A DNA stretch of 64,000 nt, from positions 6,076,001 to 6,140,000 of the forward strand of contig NC_088319.1 in the NCBI RefSeq assembly GCF_910592395.1. The letters run 5' to 3'. Below the pieces are notes generated by a model. That model ran no database searches and had not been told where the DNA came from. It saw nothing but the letters and a program-made list of their open reading frames with translations. The first letter of the stretch is position 1, and the number at the start of each line of letters is the position of its first letter. Positions 33,413 to 45,347 of the stretch are shown in pieces. The DNA is from Lineus longissimus (lineage: Eukaryota; Nemertea; Pilidiophora; Heteronemertea; Lineidae). The translations under genes were made by a program, and so were the position numbers.

Positions 33413-33886
33413 TTAAACCTGGGCGTGGGATTTCCCTGGCCAGGAGGATAATACCTCTGCTTTTCACCATGCGCCGCCACTTATCCCAAATAACGATTTT
33501 CGCCAGTGTGCGAGGTAGTTTTGGACATGACCTGTGAAATTCAGGCAGGCCTAAGGTTACACCCAGTTTTTGTGCACTGTTTATTGCAGTTCAATGATGT
33601 ATTTCAATTTTCCTGTTTGGACTGAGAAGTCAAGGTTCTACTGGAAGCCATTTTTGTAGGAAAAACCACCATATCTCATGCCACAGTCGTCCATTTAATA
33701 GCACTGAATACAAGAGGGGTAGGCTATCACTAAACCATGGTCATTTCATAACACAAGCCTGGGAACAACTGGCAGGATTTATCAAAGCTCTGGGATGCTG
33801 ATCTCCGACTGATCCTCGATCGTCGCACAGTTGGCAGCACAGAGATGAAATGAGACGATTGGTGATCACTAAATCCTAAAGGCCAG

Positions 33887-35669
33887 ATGGAGGTAATTGC
33901 GCATTGCGCAGATGACTTGTGCCATTCTCTGTCGTTTTTATTCAATAGGTCACTGGATCTTGGATCTGTACCATCAGCATGGAAACATGCTAATGTGATT
34001 CCGATCTTTAAGAAGAAGGACAGGAATATCGTTGAGAATTATCGCGGGGTGTCCCTTCTTTCAGCAGTATCCAAGGTCATGGAAAAATGCTTATTCAATC
34101 ATGTGTATCCATACGTTGAACCATTATTAAACCAGGGTCAGCACGGTTTTCGTAAGGGCCGTTCTACAGGGACGCAACTGGTGGAAATATTCTACAAGAT
34201 AGGCCAGGAACTGGACAAGGGTGGCGAAGTCGACGTTCTTTACCTTGACCTATCCCGTGCGTTCGACAGTGTCCCCAGCAACCTCCTGTGTCATAAGCTC
34301 CGCAGTTTTGGTATTCATGATCAACTCTTGAAGTGGTTCGGGTCGTACCTGAACTCACGGACCCAAAAGGTGGTGCTTAAGGGGGAAGAGTCTACGCCCG
34401 CACCCGTTCTTTCGGGTGTCTCCCAGGGCTCTATTTTGGGCCCTCTTCTTTTCTCCTGCTATATAAATGATTTACCGGATGTTCTTACGGAAGAAACTCT
34501 TTCTGGTCTCTATGCAGACGACGCTAAATGTCTTCGCATTATGCGTGATATATTTGACTGTATCGCCTTGCAAGGAGACTTAGACGAGCTTGCTGTTTGG
34601 TGTAAAAAGTGGGGTCTAAGTTTTAACAAACCTAAATGTGTGATAATCTCTGTTACTAGGAAGTCAAACCCCATCCTATACCATTACAACATGGGCGGAA
34701 CTCTGCTTGAAAGAGTACGAGACGTAAAGGATCTAGGTGTTATTGTTGAAAGCGATTTAACTTGGAACAAGCATGTTGATCAAATTGTGTCTAAGGCTAA
34801 CTCAGCCTGGTACGCGGTCAGAAGGGTGACTGGAAATTGTAAAAAAATTGGGTGATATGAATAAAGACTAGCAAATGCTTTTATCTTAAACTCCATGTAC
34901 AATTTGCACCAGACCTTTCTGTACAAAATTGAAGTAAAAGCATTTGCTAGACTTTATTCATATCAGCCAATGAGTTATTGAAAACTATGTATTGCAGTAT
35001 TATCCGTAGTAGACTGGAATACTGCAGCGTTGCCTGGGATTCTTCGTCTAAACGTAATTTGTCACATTTAGAAGGTGTTCAACGTCGTGTAACGAGGCAG
35101 ATTTTGGGCAATGAGACTGTTTACACAGACAGACTGTCGACCTTGGGCCTAAGTTATGCCGTTGTCTTTCCGCAGGGAAATATTGGACCTCCTCTTTTTT
35201 CACAATTGCTTGACAGGAAATTTTACTTTGCCCCTGCATGATTTTATCGAATTTTATTCAAGAAGAGGGGACGACTGTCTTTTACGCCTTCGTTTATGTA
35301 GGACTGAAACGTTTTTAGCATCTTATTTTAATAGAACTGTTAACCTGTGGAACGACCTCCCACGTGACTTGCGCGTCACGCACAATCACAATTGTTTTAA
35401 ACGTCTTGTAAATAAGTTTTATGATAACAAGTTTTATTCGTTCGATGTTTACAATAGTTGCTCTTGGGTAGGCTTTTGCAGATGTGCTAGCTGCAGGCCT
35501 ACGTGAGATGTTTTTTTATACTTGTATTTTTATTTTGGTGCTAATTACTGGCAAGGGAAACACATTAAAGAGGCTAATTTTTCGCTTAATGGGTTTCCCG
35601 TCTATGCTCTGCTGTTGTTCTATTACCGCTTAGAAAAGTTTAAATAAATAAATAAATAAAATAAATAAT
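33887..35669 (+). pseudogene. LINE reverse transcriptase, 5'-truncated, interrupted by a MITE
   Basis: A non-LTR reverse transcriptase begins inside the fingers domain: VPSAWKHANVIPIFKKKDR, ENYRGVSLLSAVSKVMEKCL, QHGFRKGRSTGTQLVEI, then the catalytic Asp in YLDLSRAFDSVPSNLL. SGVSQGSILGPLLFSCYIND and the Y-A-D-D box (LSGLYADDAKC near 34507-34530) follow. The frame is cut at 34850 by a 119-bp MITE, resumes with NELLKTMYCSIIRSRLEYCS near 34972, and shifts once near 35155 before MPLSFRREILDLLFFHNCL and TVNLWNDLPRDLR. A stop at 35504-35506 and an AAAT-repeat tail to about 35669 mark the 3' end. Wording is of the CR1/jockey group. Catalytic residues are intact, so the copy died recently. Confidence 0.87.
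34850..34968. mobile_element. 119-bp palindromic MITE inside the LINE
   Basis: TIRs GGTGATATGAATAAAGACTA (left, from 34851) and TAGACTTTATTCATATCAGCC (right, to 34968) pair over about 32 bases with two mismatches. Removing the segment rejoins reverse-transcriptase coding sequence, so this is an insertion. TSD not resolved. Confidence 0.8.
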
Positions 35670-35856
35670 TATGATATGATCTCAACCGCCCGACCTGATG
35701 ACGTCATTACTGGAATTCAGGATGGGAAATACCCCAAGTATTTACATCACAATGGCGGCAACTTCAGTTCTGAAGTAATCGATGAGCTAGAAGTTGCCAC
35801 CCGGAATTCCGGTAATGACGTCATCGGGTCGGGCGGTGGAGATCATATTATAATTA
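35667..35856. mobile_element. 190-bp palindromic MITE with paired TGACGTCA sites
   Basis: The left arm AATTATGATATGATCTCAAC through CTGATGACGTCATTAC to GGAATTC pairs with the right arm ending ...GGAGATCATATTATAATTA with few mismatches over about 50 bases. Each arm contains the full octamer TGACGTCA (left at 35699-35706). It directly abuts the LINE tail. Confidence 0.78.
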
Positions 35857-35877
35857 CCTCCCTCTAGCCTTTAGGAT

Positions 35878-36255
35878 TTATGCAAGTATCAATTCGTGTC
35901 TTGTATCCCCCCTCCTCAAGGGTACGACACCTAATCACCCTATAACGACATCTTAAGGCTCAAGCATCACCCTTTTTTCACCAATGCTACTTTTTTTTCG
36001 TCAAGACATCACCATCAACAATATATCAGTTATCACCGTCATATAAAGTAACCGAACTAATTTTACTGGGTAAGGCTGTATGTTCGACAAGACATCGACA
36101 CATTAGCATCCTTATTCTTTCCAGCTTCGCCAAATTTTCACTAAAGGAAAAATAAATACTACTCAAGCATCGGCAAAGATTGGTGGTGATAGCTTAACTA
36201 CCCTTGAGGAGGGGGGGGGGGGTACAAGAAACGAATTGATACTTGCATTAGTGAT
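35878..36255. repeat. Inverted repeat with 65-bp arms
   Basis: GCAAGTATCAATTCGTGTCT near 35881 and CCCCCTCCTCAAGGGTA pair with 36190-36250 reversed (TACCCTTGAGGAGGGGG... ACGAATTGATACTTGC). The right arm carries a longer G run. About 250 bases lie between the arms, without coding signal. Confidence 0.75.
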
Positions 36256-36587
36256 CACTGAGACGATTGGTAATTTCTGCCATGTCTTCATGTAAATGTC
36301 TCTGAACTTCGATTGTATGCCTTATCTTTCTGATCCGATCAAGGTCCTCATCATACATATCACATGTCACAGTATCAAGGGCTGATTCGTTCAGAGATAG
36401 AATGTGTTATGAGCACGTGACACATTGCGCCAAGCACGTGGCGTGTGACGTCATAAAACATGGCAGACATGACCGATCGTCTCATTTTCTTGCTGCCAGA
36501 ACGATATAGTACCATAGATAGGGTATGGGCTAACAGTGTCCTCCTTTCAAAGGTCAGCTGAGCCAAGTGTGGAAATATTCAGAACAG

Positions 36588-36767
36588 CAGTGGCGGATTA
36601 AGGGGTCCCGCATGAGTCATCCCTCTTTGTATTTTAGGGCACCTCTCCTCAAGAACCCTCCCCCTGATTTTCAGGATTGCACCTTCGGCTCTATCATGAG
36701 TTCTCATTGGTGGGGCAGCGCCCCCCCCCCCCCCCGCTCCTTTCCCAAATTGCTGGATCCGCCACTG
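36588..36767. mobile_element. 180-bp hAT-like MITE
   Basis: Ends CAGTGGCGGATTAAGGGG and ...TGCTGGATCCGCCACTG are inverted and of the CAGNGGCGGAT type common among non-autonomous hAT elements. A C run near 36721-36735 lies inside. An exact 8-bp TSD is not visible, so family assignment rests on the termini alone. Confidence 0.65.
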
Positions 36768-37093
36768 CTGCAGAGATGAGAAGTTTCAAAAGAATACATG
36801 TATGTGCGATCAGGGAAGTTTCGATAGAGAAAAATAACTCACCATGGTGGTGTTCACGTCGTATCTTGTGATAAACCGGTTGGGCAGCATTGGGTGTGCT
36901 AGACAGGACAACGTGTCTGGCGTCTGCAAGAAATGAAAATGAAAAGATTAGATAAGATTGTACATTGTATAAGACAATAGTCGCAAAATTTGGGGAGAAA
37001 AAGTTGTGGAGAAATCAGGCTGAACTCACCAATGTTGAACCAGTGCTTCGAGTACTTGGCGTCGACACAACTGAACGCTTGTGTTCCCAAAAC

Positions 37094-37272
37094 CGGTGTA
37101 ACATCTGTGGTTGTTTCCCATGTGTCAGTGTTTCCAAACAATAGGCAGCTAGAGAGACCATGACTTTTCAATAGGGGGGATACACAGAAAAACTCGTCAA
37201 TCTATTTTTGAGCGTTCCCAAACAATGAGGGGAAACACTCAAAAACAGAAACACTCAAAAACATTACACCGG
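37094..37272 (-). mobile_element. 179-bp MITE, copy B
   Basis: Reverse-oriented twin of 18356-18534: starts CCGGTGTAACATCTGTGG and ends ACATTACACCGG, same length. Flanks differ completely from copy A, confirming that the 179-bp unit is the mobile part. Confidence 0.78.
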
Positions 37273-37770
37273 TCTGTCATACCAGAAGCACAGCCAAATT
37301 CAACGCCCCGTATTGAGTACGTTACGTCAGAGAGCTTACCAAACCACTCATCTATTCAAATTGTGATTTTCAATCAAATTCATTGACCCATACACGAAAA
37401 TGCTCTCGATATAAAGCTGATTGATCAAATACTGAGGTCACAGTCGGATGAACAGGAGTCGGACAACAAGTGACATAACTTCGTGGAAACTTGGCTTTTG
37501 TGGTATTTTTAAACGAGTCTACGTGACGTAACATGATTGTTGAAATTTATAGCCAGTAGTATTCACACATGGCAAATTTTTTAAAATTCAAGTTCAAGTT
37601 TGCGCACCGAGCGATTGAAAGTGGTCCGTTTTTGCGTACGTTGGGTGCGCTCAGATGAATTGACAGCTAAAGCTAGATTTACATGTATACGTTGAAACGG
37701 ATGCGTGATACGTTTCCATTTCCAGCATCCGAGTTTCCGATACACATTTATACGTAATATCGAGCGCTTT
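37273..37770. other. Non-coding spacer
   Basis: No supported gene. AT-rich, no array or TIR pair recognised. Confidence 0.35.
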
Positions 37771-37771
37771 A

Positions 37772-37969
37772 TTAAGGGCAAAACTTTTCTATAGATTCCC
37801 ATGCATTAAAGCATTTTTTTGAATCGTGGTAATCAGCATGCTTCGGATTGTACAGGAACGGACGATCTCGGACAGCGTTCACCAAGTCCTCCACGAAATT
37901 TTTCTTCAACACTGTCTTATTGGCATGGTTTCGTAGACAAGGGTCGACTTCAAGGAAAGTATATCCCAA
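37772..37969 (-). pseudogene. MADF-domain (Myb/SANT-like) fragment
   Basis: On the minus strand the stretch NFVEDLVNAVRDRPFLYNPK followed by HADYHDSKKCFNAWESI matches the first two helices of the MADF domain, a DNA-binding module of transcription factors and of Harbinger accessory proteins. The frame then ends EKFCP-stop, so the third helix is missing. A possible acceptor (AATAAGACAG) lies before VLKKNFVED. With no second exon visible, it is either an isolated exon or a transposon relic; the abundance of Harbinger-type material in this window favours the latter. Confidence 0.5.
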
Positions 37970-38256
37970 AATGATGTCATTTCAAAGGAATTTCTATCCG
38001 TTCACGTGCCTCATAGCAAGGATGCGTTGGATTCGACCAACTTATGCGCTTAAACGAAAAAACCCATTACCTACATCAGCCCACCCAACTCTACACTCCT
38101 GACGCAGTGGACTGGTCTCGTCTAGGGGAGTCTATCCAACTCCTAATCAACATAGATGAAAAACCTAGCACGTTCACCATGCAGGACCCTCCAAAATCCG
38201 AGGGGTCATAGACCAGTGAATTCCCCCTCATTACATGATTGCAATGTCCATTTATT

Positions 38257-39425
38257 AACTCACACAACGTAGTGAGTGTAATGGTTACGTATGTATATAA
38301 AGTGTAAACAAAATTCATATATCCATCATGTCCATCGAATCTGAAAAAATTTGTGCAGACCCATGACAATTCTGATTCCGGTACAGTTTGTCGCATTCCA
38401 TACGGGCCGCGCTTGCCGATCCTGCTTTCACGACGCACCGCAACCACAGTTCCCATGATTCCCATTGTTTCCTTCCTCGTGACGCAATTATTTCATGACG
38501 TCATGAGCCATTGACCATTCACGCAAGTAGATTTATTCACACCGGCGCCACTGAAGTGCGGGTGTGGGACATCATGTATTTAAAAATCGCCTGCTAGAAC
38601 ATACAGGACAACAACGTCGGCGGAGACAGTTGTGACATTTCATTGCAGACGAAGTAAACGTCCTCTTCTTCTCGATTTACGTACTTTACTTCAAAAAAGT
38701 CAGTTTTAACACTACTGCACAAATATAGAGTGGTCATAATGTTCCATTTGGATAGAGATTTGACGGACTGATTTGGAAATTCATTCCAACCATGCAACTG
38801 TTTCAGAAATGAGAAACAGCTCCTGGGTGTCATGACATGCATGGTGTGTCTTGCCTCTGCATTTTTGTACTCAGGCATGTCAGAGGGTTTTCAATTTTCA
38901 TATCATTGAAGAAATAATTCATTCGAATCTACAAGTATATCAATCACATCATTTATTTAAAAATCGTCTGCTAGGACATACAGGACAACGTCGGTGGAGA
39001 CAGTTGTGACATTTCAATTTTCATTGCATAGAGATTTGACGGACTGATTTGGAAGTTCATTCCAACCATGCAACTGTTTCAGAAATGAGAAAAAGCTCCT
39101 GGGTGTCATGACATGCATTCAATTATTATTTCACCACAAAGAGCTGCTTCTTCCAGCAGATATGAGACAGCTACCGGGGCGGGGACTTTTTCTTTATGGG
39201 GCCTGATTGTTCAGCGTCTCCAAGGAATTCTATTTTTAGAGTCCAATGGGGGGGGGGGGGGGGGGGGGGGCTTCCCCCCAATGTACTGACTAAAACCTTT
39301 CACTTTCAGAGAACGGGGGAGGGGGTTTGGGGGACTCATCCCCCAATGTACTCGCTATATATGTCAGAAGGACGGGGGTTAGGGGGGCTCCCCCATGTCA
39401 AACACTAGAGATTGCTCTTTACATA
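38257..39425 (+). repeat. G-tract repeat family, copy 1
   Basis: Starts TTAACTCACACAACGTAGTG near 38257 and runs through TTTCATGACGTCATGAGCC, CGTCCTCTTCTTCTCGAT and GATTTGACGGACTGATTTGG. It then passes a G homopolymer of about 20 bases (39247) and AATGTACTGACTAAAACC to the AGAGATTGCTCTTTACATATT end. Four other copies lie within 4 kb. Frames here are shared among the copies and are not genes. Confidence 0.85.
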
Positions 39426-39900
39426 TTAACTCACACAACATAGTGAGTGTAATGGTTACGTATGTTGTAAAGTGTAAACAAAATTCATATATCCATCATG
39501 TCCATCGAATCTGAAAAAATTTGTGCAGACCCATGACAATTCTGGTTCCGGTACAGTTTGTCGCATTCCATACGGGCTGCGCTGGCCGATCCTGCTTTCA
39601 CGACGTACCGCAACCACAGTTTATACCACGTCGGACGTGATTCCCATTGTTTCCTTCCTCGTGACGCAATTATTTCATGGCGTCATGAGCCATTGACCAT
39701 TCACACAAGTAGATTTATTCACACCGGCGCCACTGAAGTGCGGGTGTGGGACATCATGATTTTAAAAATCGTCTGCTAGGACATACAGGACAACGTCGGC
39801 GGAGACAGTTGTGACATTTCATTGCAGACAAAGCAAACGTCCTCTTCTTCTCGATTTACGTACTTTACTTCAAAAACGTCAGTTTTAACACTACTAAATC
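39426..39900 (+). repeat. G-tract repeat family, copy 2 (truncated)
   Basis: Begins again at AACTCACACAACATAGTGAG directly after copy 1 and stops after AGTTTTAACACTACTA near 39895. It lacks the G-tract half. Confidence 0.85.
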
Positions 39901-40127
39901 CAGATCCAGTCACGTGATTTCTAGTAACTGCCAAACTCGACCCAGTGCCGGAACTGTGAAGTAATGATGTAGGTCACGTGGTCAGAGTGCAGGAGTTCCC
40001 CTTGGGAGTTCCCGTACCGCCTGGCTATCCGATTTAGCATCTACCGTTCCGGAACGACATCAGCGCCTCTAGTGTCAAGATCGTAAATTTGCCATTCTTG
40101 ATTTTGGCGCCAAACGAATAATATGTA

Positions 40128-41280
40128 AAGAGCAATCTCTAGTGAACTCACACAACTGTTTGACGTGGGGAGCCCCCCAAACCCCCGTCCTTCTGACATA
40201 TATAGCCAGTACATTGGGGGATGAGTCCCCCAAACCCCCTCCTCCGTTCTTTGAAAGTGACAGGTTTTAGTCAGTACATTGGGGGGGGGGGGGGGGGGAG
40301 GCCCCCCCCCATTGGACTCTAAAAATAGAATTCCTTGGAGACCCGGAACAATAAGGCCCCATAAAGAAATAGTCCCCGCCCCGGTAGCTGTCTCATATCT
40401 GCTGACAGAAGCAGCTCTTTGTGGTGAGTTAATAATTGAATGCATGTCATGACACCCAGGAGCTTTTTCTCATTTCTGAAACCGTTGCATGGCTGGAATG
40501 AATTTCCAAATCAGTCCGTCAAATCTCTATGCAATGAAAATTGAAATGTCACAACTGTCTCCACCGACGTTGTCATGTATGTCCTAGCAGACGATTTTTA
40601 AATAAATGATGTGATTGATATACTTGTAGATTCGAATGAATTATTTCTTCAATGATATGAAAGTTGAAAGCCCTCTGACATGTCTGAGTACAAAAATGCA
40701 GAGGCAAGACACATCATGCATGTCATGACACCCTGGAGCTTTTTCTCATTTCTGAAACAGTTGCATGGTTGGAATGAATTTCCAAAATCAGTCCGTCAAA
40801 TCTCTATCTAAATGGAACTTTAAGACCACTCTATATTTGTGCAGTAGTGTTAAAACTGACTTTTTGAAGTAAAGTACGTAAATCGAGAAGAAGAGGACGT
40901 TTACTTCGTCTGCAATGAAATGTCACAACTGTCTCCGCCGACGTTGTTGTCCTGTATGTTCTAACAGACGATTTTTAGATACACTTCAAGACAGTGGCGC
41001 CGGTGTGAATAAATCTACTTGCGTGATTGGTCAATGGCTCATGACGTCATGAAATAATTGCGTCAACAACGGGAATCATGGTAACTGTGGTTGCGGTGCG
41101 TCGTGAAAGCAGGATCGGCAAGCGCGGCCCGTATGGAATGCAACAAACTGTACCGGAACCGGAACTGTCATGGGTCTGCACACATTTTTTCAGATTCGAT
41201 GGACATGATGGATATATGAATTTTGTTTACACTTTATATACATACGTAACCATTACACTCACTACGTTGTGTGAGTTATA
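40128..41280 (-). repeat. G-tract repeat family, copy 3 (inverted)
   Basis: Reverse complement of copy 1 from AATATGTAAAGAGCAATCTC near 40121 to CACTACGTTGTGTGAGTTAT at 41280, including an inverted G run near 40281. Copies 1 and 3 form 1.15-kb inverted arms separated by about 700 bases. Confidence 0.87.
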
Positions 41281-41391
41281 AAAAACCCGTTAAAACAATA
41301 AAGAATATATCAGCTACAAAAATTCGTTATTAATTAACTGGTGAAGAAACATACACAAATATCTTGGCTAGCAGGTGGAAAATGCAATTAT

Positions 41392-42615
41392 TAACTCACA
41401 CAACGTAGTGAGTGTAATGGTTACGTGTGTGTATAAAGTGTAGTTCATATATTGGTGTAGTGTAGTGTAGTTCATATATAGTTGGTGTAGTCAAGTGTAT
41501 GGTGTCAAGTATATGGTGTAGTCAAGTGTAGTTCATATATAGTTCATAAATTCATATATCCATCATGTCCATCGAATCTGAAAAAATTTGTGCATACCCA
41601 TGACAGTTCCGGTTCCGGTACAGTTTGTTGCATTCCATACGGGCCGCGCTTGCCGATCCTGCTTTCACGACGCACCGCAACCACAGTTACCATGATTCCC
41701 GTTGTTGACGCAATTATTTCATGACGTCATGAGCCATTGACCAATCACGCAAGTAGATTTATTCACACCGGCGCTACTGTCTTGAAGTGTATCTAAAAAT
41801 CGTCTGCTAGAACATACAGGACAACAACGTCGGCGGAGACAGTTGTGACATTTCATTGCAGACGAAGTAAACGTCCTCTTCTTCTCGATTTACGTACTTT
41901 ACTTCAAAAAGTCAGTTTTAACACTACTGCACAAATATAGAGTGGTCTTAAAGTTGCATTTGGATAGAGATTTGACGGACTGATTTGGAAATTCATTCCA
42001 ACCATGCAACTGTTTCAGAAATGAGAAAAAGCTCCTGGGTGTCATGACATGCATGATGTGTCTTGCCTCTGCATTTTTGTACTCAAACATGTCAGAGGGT
42101 TTTCAACTTTCATATCATTGAAGGAATAATTCATTCCAATGGTATATCAATCACATCATTTATTTAAAAATCGCCTGCTAGGACATACAGGACAACGTCG
42201 GTGGAGACAGTTGTGACATTTCAATTTTCATTGCATAGAGATTTGACGGACTGATTTGGCAATTCATTCCAACCATGCAACTGTTTCAGAAATGAGAAAA
42301 AGCTCCTGGGAGTCATGACATGCATTCAATTATTATTTCACCACAAAGAGCTGCTTCTTTCAGCAGATATGAGACAGCTACCGGGGCGGGGACTATTTCT
42401 TAATGGGGCCTTATTGTTCAGCGTCTCAAAGGAATTCTATTTTTAGAGTCCAATGGGGGGGGGGGGGGGGTTGGGGGGGGCCTTCCCCCCAATGTACTGA
42501 CTAAAACCTGTCACTTTCAGAGAACGGGGGAGGGGGTTTGGGGGACTCATCCCCCAATGTACTGGCTATATATGTCAGAAGGACAGTTGTGTGAGTTCAC
42601 TAGAGATTGCTCTTT
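41392..42615 (+). repeat. G-tract repeat family, copy 4
   Basis: Full-length direct copy starting TTAACTCACACAACGTAGTG. Local AT-rich expansion of GTAGTTCATATATAG-like units lies at 41450-41550. The G tract at 42456 is longer and interrupted by TT. Confidence 0.85.
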
Positions 42616-42925
42616 ACATATTATTTCACCACAAAGAGCTGCTTCTGTCAGCAGATATGAGACAGCTACCGGGGCGGGGACTATTTCTTTATGGGGCCTT
42701 ATTGTTCAGCGTCTCCAAGGAATTCTGTTTTTAGAGTCCAATGGGGGGGGGGGGGGGGCTTCCCCCCAATGTACTGACTAAAACCTGTCACTTTCAGAGA
42801 ACGGGGGAGGGGGTTTGGGGGACTCATCCCCCAATGTACTGGCTCAATATGTCAGAAGGACGGGGGTTTGGGGGGCTCCCCCATGTCAAACAGTTGTGTG
42901 AGTTCACTAGAGCTTGCTCTTTACA
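42616..42925 (+). repeat. G-tract repeat family, copy 5 (right half)
   Basis: Repeats only the right half (CACCACAAAGAGCTGCTTCT, the G tract near 42742, ATCCCCCAATGTACTGGCT, TCTTTACATATTA). Five copies with shared internal start points suggest unequal exchange or template switching after insertion. Confidence 0.82.
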
Positions 42926-43424
42926 TATTAACAGCGTAGAGACTACTTCAATGGGCTGGGGGGGGGGGGGGGGGGGGTCATCTGACAACGTTTTTGGTGC
43001 ATTCGCAGTTCCCGCGCAATGAACTCAAAAGACGGCCACCATGTTACAACTCCCGGTCGGCATGGAAAAACACTAAAACGACTGCAACAGCATTATTATT
43101 ATTTCGAGTCTCTGAAATTATATCCATTTCAAACTTATTTTCGGTTAAAAAACACTGATTTATAACGTAAAGGTAAGCCTAGTTGGTAAAGTAAACATTT
43201 TAGAACCCGTCCATCGAAATGAATTTCAAATCTGATGTGATATGATCAAGATATCGAAGTTTCGAACAGTTTTTCCACGTGTAACGCTACAGTTACACAT
43301 GTAGGCCTACAATGCAATGCACTATTGTAAAATGTTGTCAATAAAATAGACAACTTAAAAAGCAAACGCGCATGTTGGTCTAAAAATAGGCCCGAAAAAT
43401 GGGAACAAAACAAACAAAAGACCA

Positions 43425-44531
43425 CTCCATGACCATGCTCATTGTGAAAAATAATATGGGGAAGGCTCAGGCCTTGAATGCTTGATAGGACTGGTGAGCG
43501 AGAAGACTCGGGTGGTGGTGGTGGTGGTGGTGGTGGTGGTGGTGGGGGGGGGGGGGGGGGTATATACTTAGGATGATGCCATCATGGCAGTTGACCGAAG
43601 AAGCAGTTGGCTAGCATAGCACACAATGTTAAGCGTGAATAGTTTGAGGGTAGCGCGTGCGTTTGAGTTAGTGTGCATGCGCTTTCTACAGAAAATTGAT
43701 ATGGCTTGTGTTGTGGACTTCAGGTTTCAGGTTTCACGGTAGGATCTTGTCATGGAAACGGGGAAATCAACATTGAGACCAATGTACTTTCAAGATTATT
43801 GCATTAATATGAGGAAGGCTCAGGCCTTGATAGGGAGCTCTTCGTGAATAGGGCTGGTGAGCAAGAAGACTCGGGTGGTGGTGGTTGGGAGAGGGGGTAT
43901 ATAGTTAGGATGATGCCATCATGGCAGTTGACCGAAGAAGCTGTTGGCTAGCACGTCAATGTAATGATGGCGAGTAGTTGGTGGTTGGGAGAGGGGGTAT
44001 ATAGTTAGGATGATGCCATCATGGCAGTTGACCCAATAGACGCTGTCGCAGTATAGAAAATAGGTGGGGAGAATGTGGAAAACTAAACACAACAGGAGAA
44101 GGATAGGTATTTTTGCCCGGAGATAGGCATTTTTAGCCGACCCCCTGTCCTGAATAGTTATAAGGCATAGAGGTGAAATTTTTCAAATATTGCGTTATAC
44201 AGGGTGTCTCATGCATTGTGCTACATCAGTCTATGCATGACTGTATGTCTAGACGACGTTGAAACTTGGTCAGATGTATTCTACAAGAGACAAGCTATTC
44301 AGAAATGTATAGGTTTGTGTGAGAGTAAGGTACTGCCAAGTCTACAGCCGCTGGAACAGGGGTATGCATGAAATGATGTCGCGTCATTTTTGGAGGCAGG
44401 TAGGCCTGGCCTCCGCACTGGCTAGTGAGACCTGAGGGTAGCGCGTGCGTTTGAGTTAAGCTAGTGCGCATGCGCTTTCTACGGAAAATTGAAATGTTGT
44501 GGACGAGTGGTTTCAGGTTTCAAGGTAGGAT
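43425..44531. repeat. Tandem partial duplications with a GTG microsatellite
   Basis: GATGATGCCATCATGGCAG recurs at about 43570, 43909 and 44008. GGTAGCGCGTGCGTTTGAG recurs at 43649 and 44436. A GTG microsatellite followed by a G run lies at 43512-43560. TTGTCATGGAAACGGGGAAA at 43747 is the empty-site version of sequence that flanks the 3.9-kb insertion to the right. A dispersed repeat (TACAGGGTGTCTCATG at 44208) is also included. Confidence 0.75.
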
Positions 44532-45347
44532 TTTTAGCTCAGCTGACAAAGTCAGCGGAGCTAGTCAAATAGCTAATTGATTGGTGTTTGTCCTTCCATC
44601 CTGCCATCCATCTAGCCATGTTGGGCATTTTGTAACCGTACAGCCGAGGCACTTCAAATATGGTTTTGTATATAAACACCGCAGAAAATATTGCTTACAG
44701 AAAAAAATTTGGGCGATTCAACTCAAATTCAGCTCCCCAGGGGGCAAAAGGCGTAAATGAAAAAACAATTTTTTGACGCTCTATTCGAGCAGATAAAAGC
44801 TTGAAATAAAGTTGAAAATGTCTTCATGATACAGAAGTTTTGATATAAAATAGATTAGTGTGGATTTATATCACCAGTTGGCGGTAGTGAGCAAAACTGT
44901 TGTTTGACCCCAGATGACCCCGCTTTAAATTTCCCGCCGCGAACTGACATGAAAACCTCGAACCAGGGAATACCGGACTGCTGGTATTGCCAGTGCATTC
45001 ACTGTATGAACGGCGCGTCTGGGGTAAATTGACGAGGCGGCTCGACCCTCCACTGCGCGGTCGAGGTTACCTGGAGTACTATTATCAAGGAATTGGCGGT
45101 GACCTTTTTATTTCTACCGGAGCGATGATTTTGTAAGTGACAAATTTTCTTATTTAAGCCTTTACGGAAATGTATTTTGGTACGAATCTTCACACGTTTA
45201 TAGAAAAGATCAACGAGAATGTGTTCAAATGCCCTCATAACGATGAGTTCAACGGAATTTGGTCAAAACAACCTTTGAATGGAGTCAACTTCCTTTGCGA
45301 AATTGAAGCGACGACCTCATTATTTATCGTAATTTATGCAGATCTGA

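Noticed and set aside
38091-41281. Minus and plus frames reading VVAVRRESRIGKRGPYGM in several places
   Set aside because: They are copies of one non-coding repeat in both orientations.
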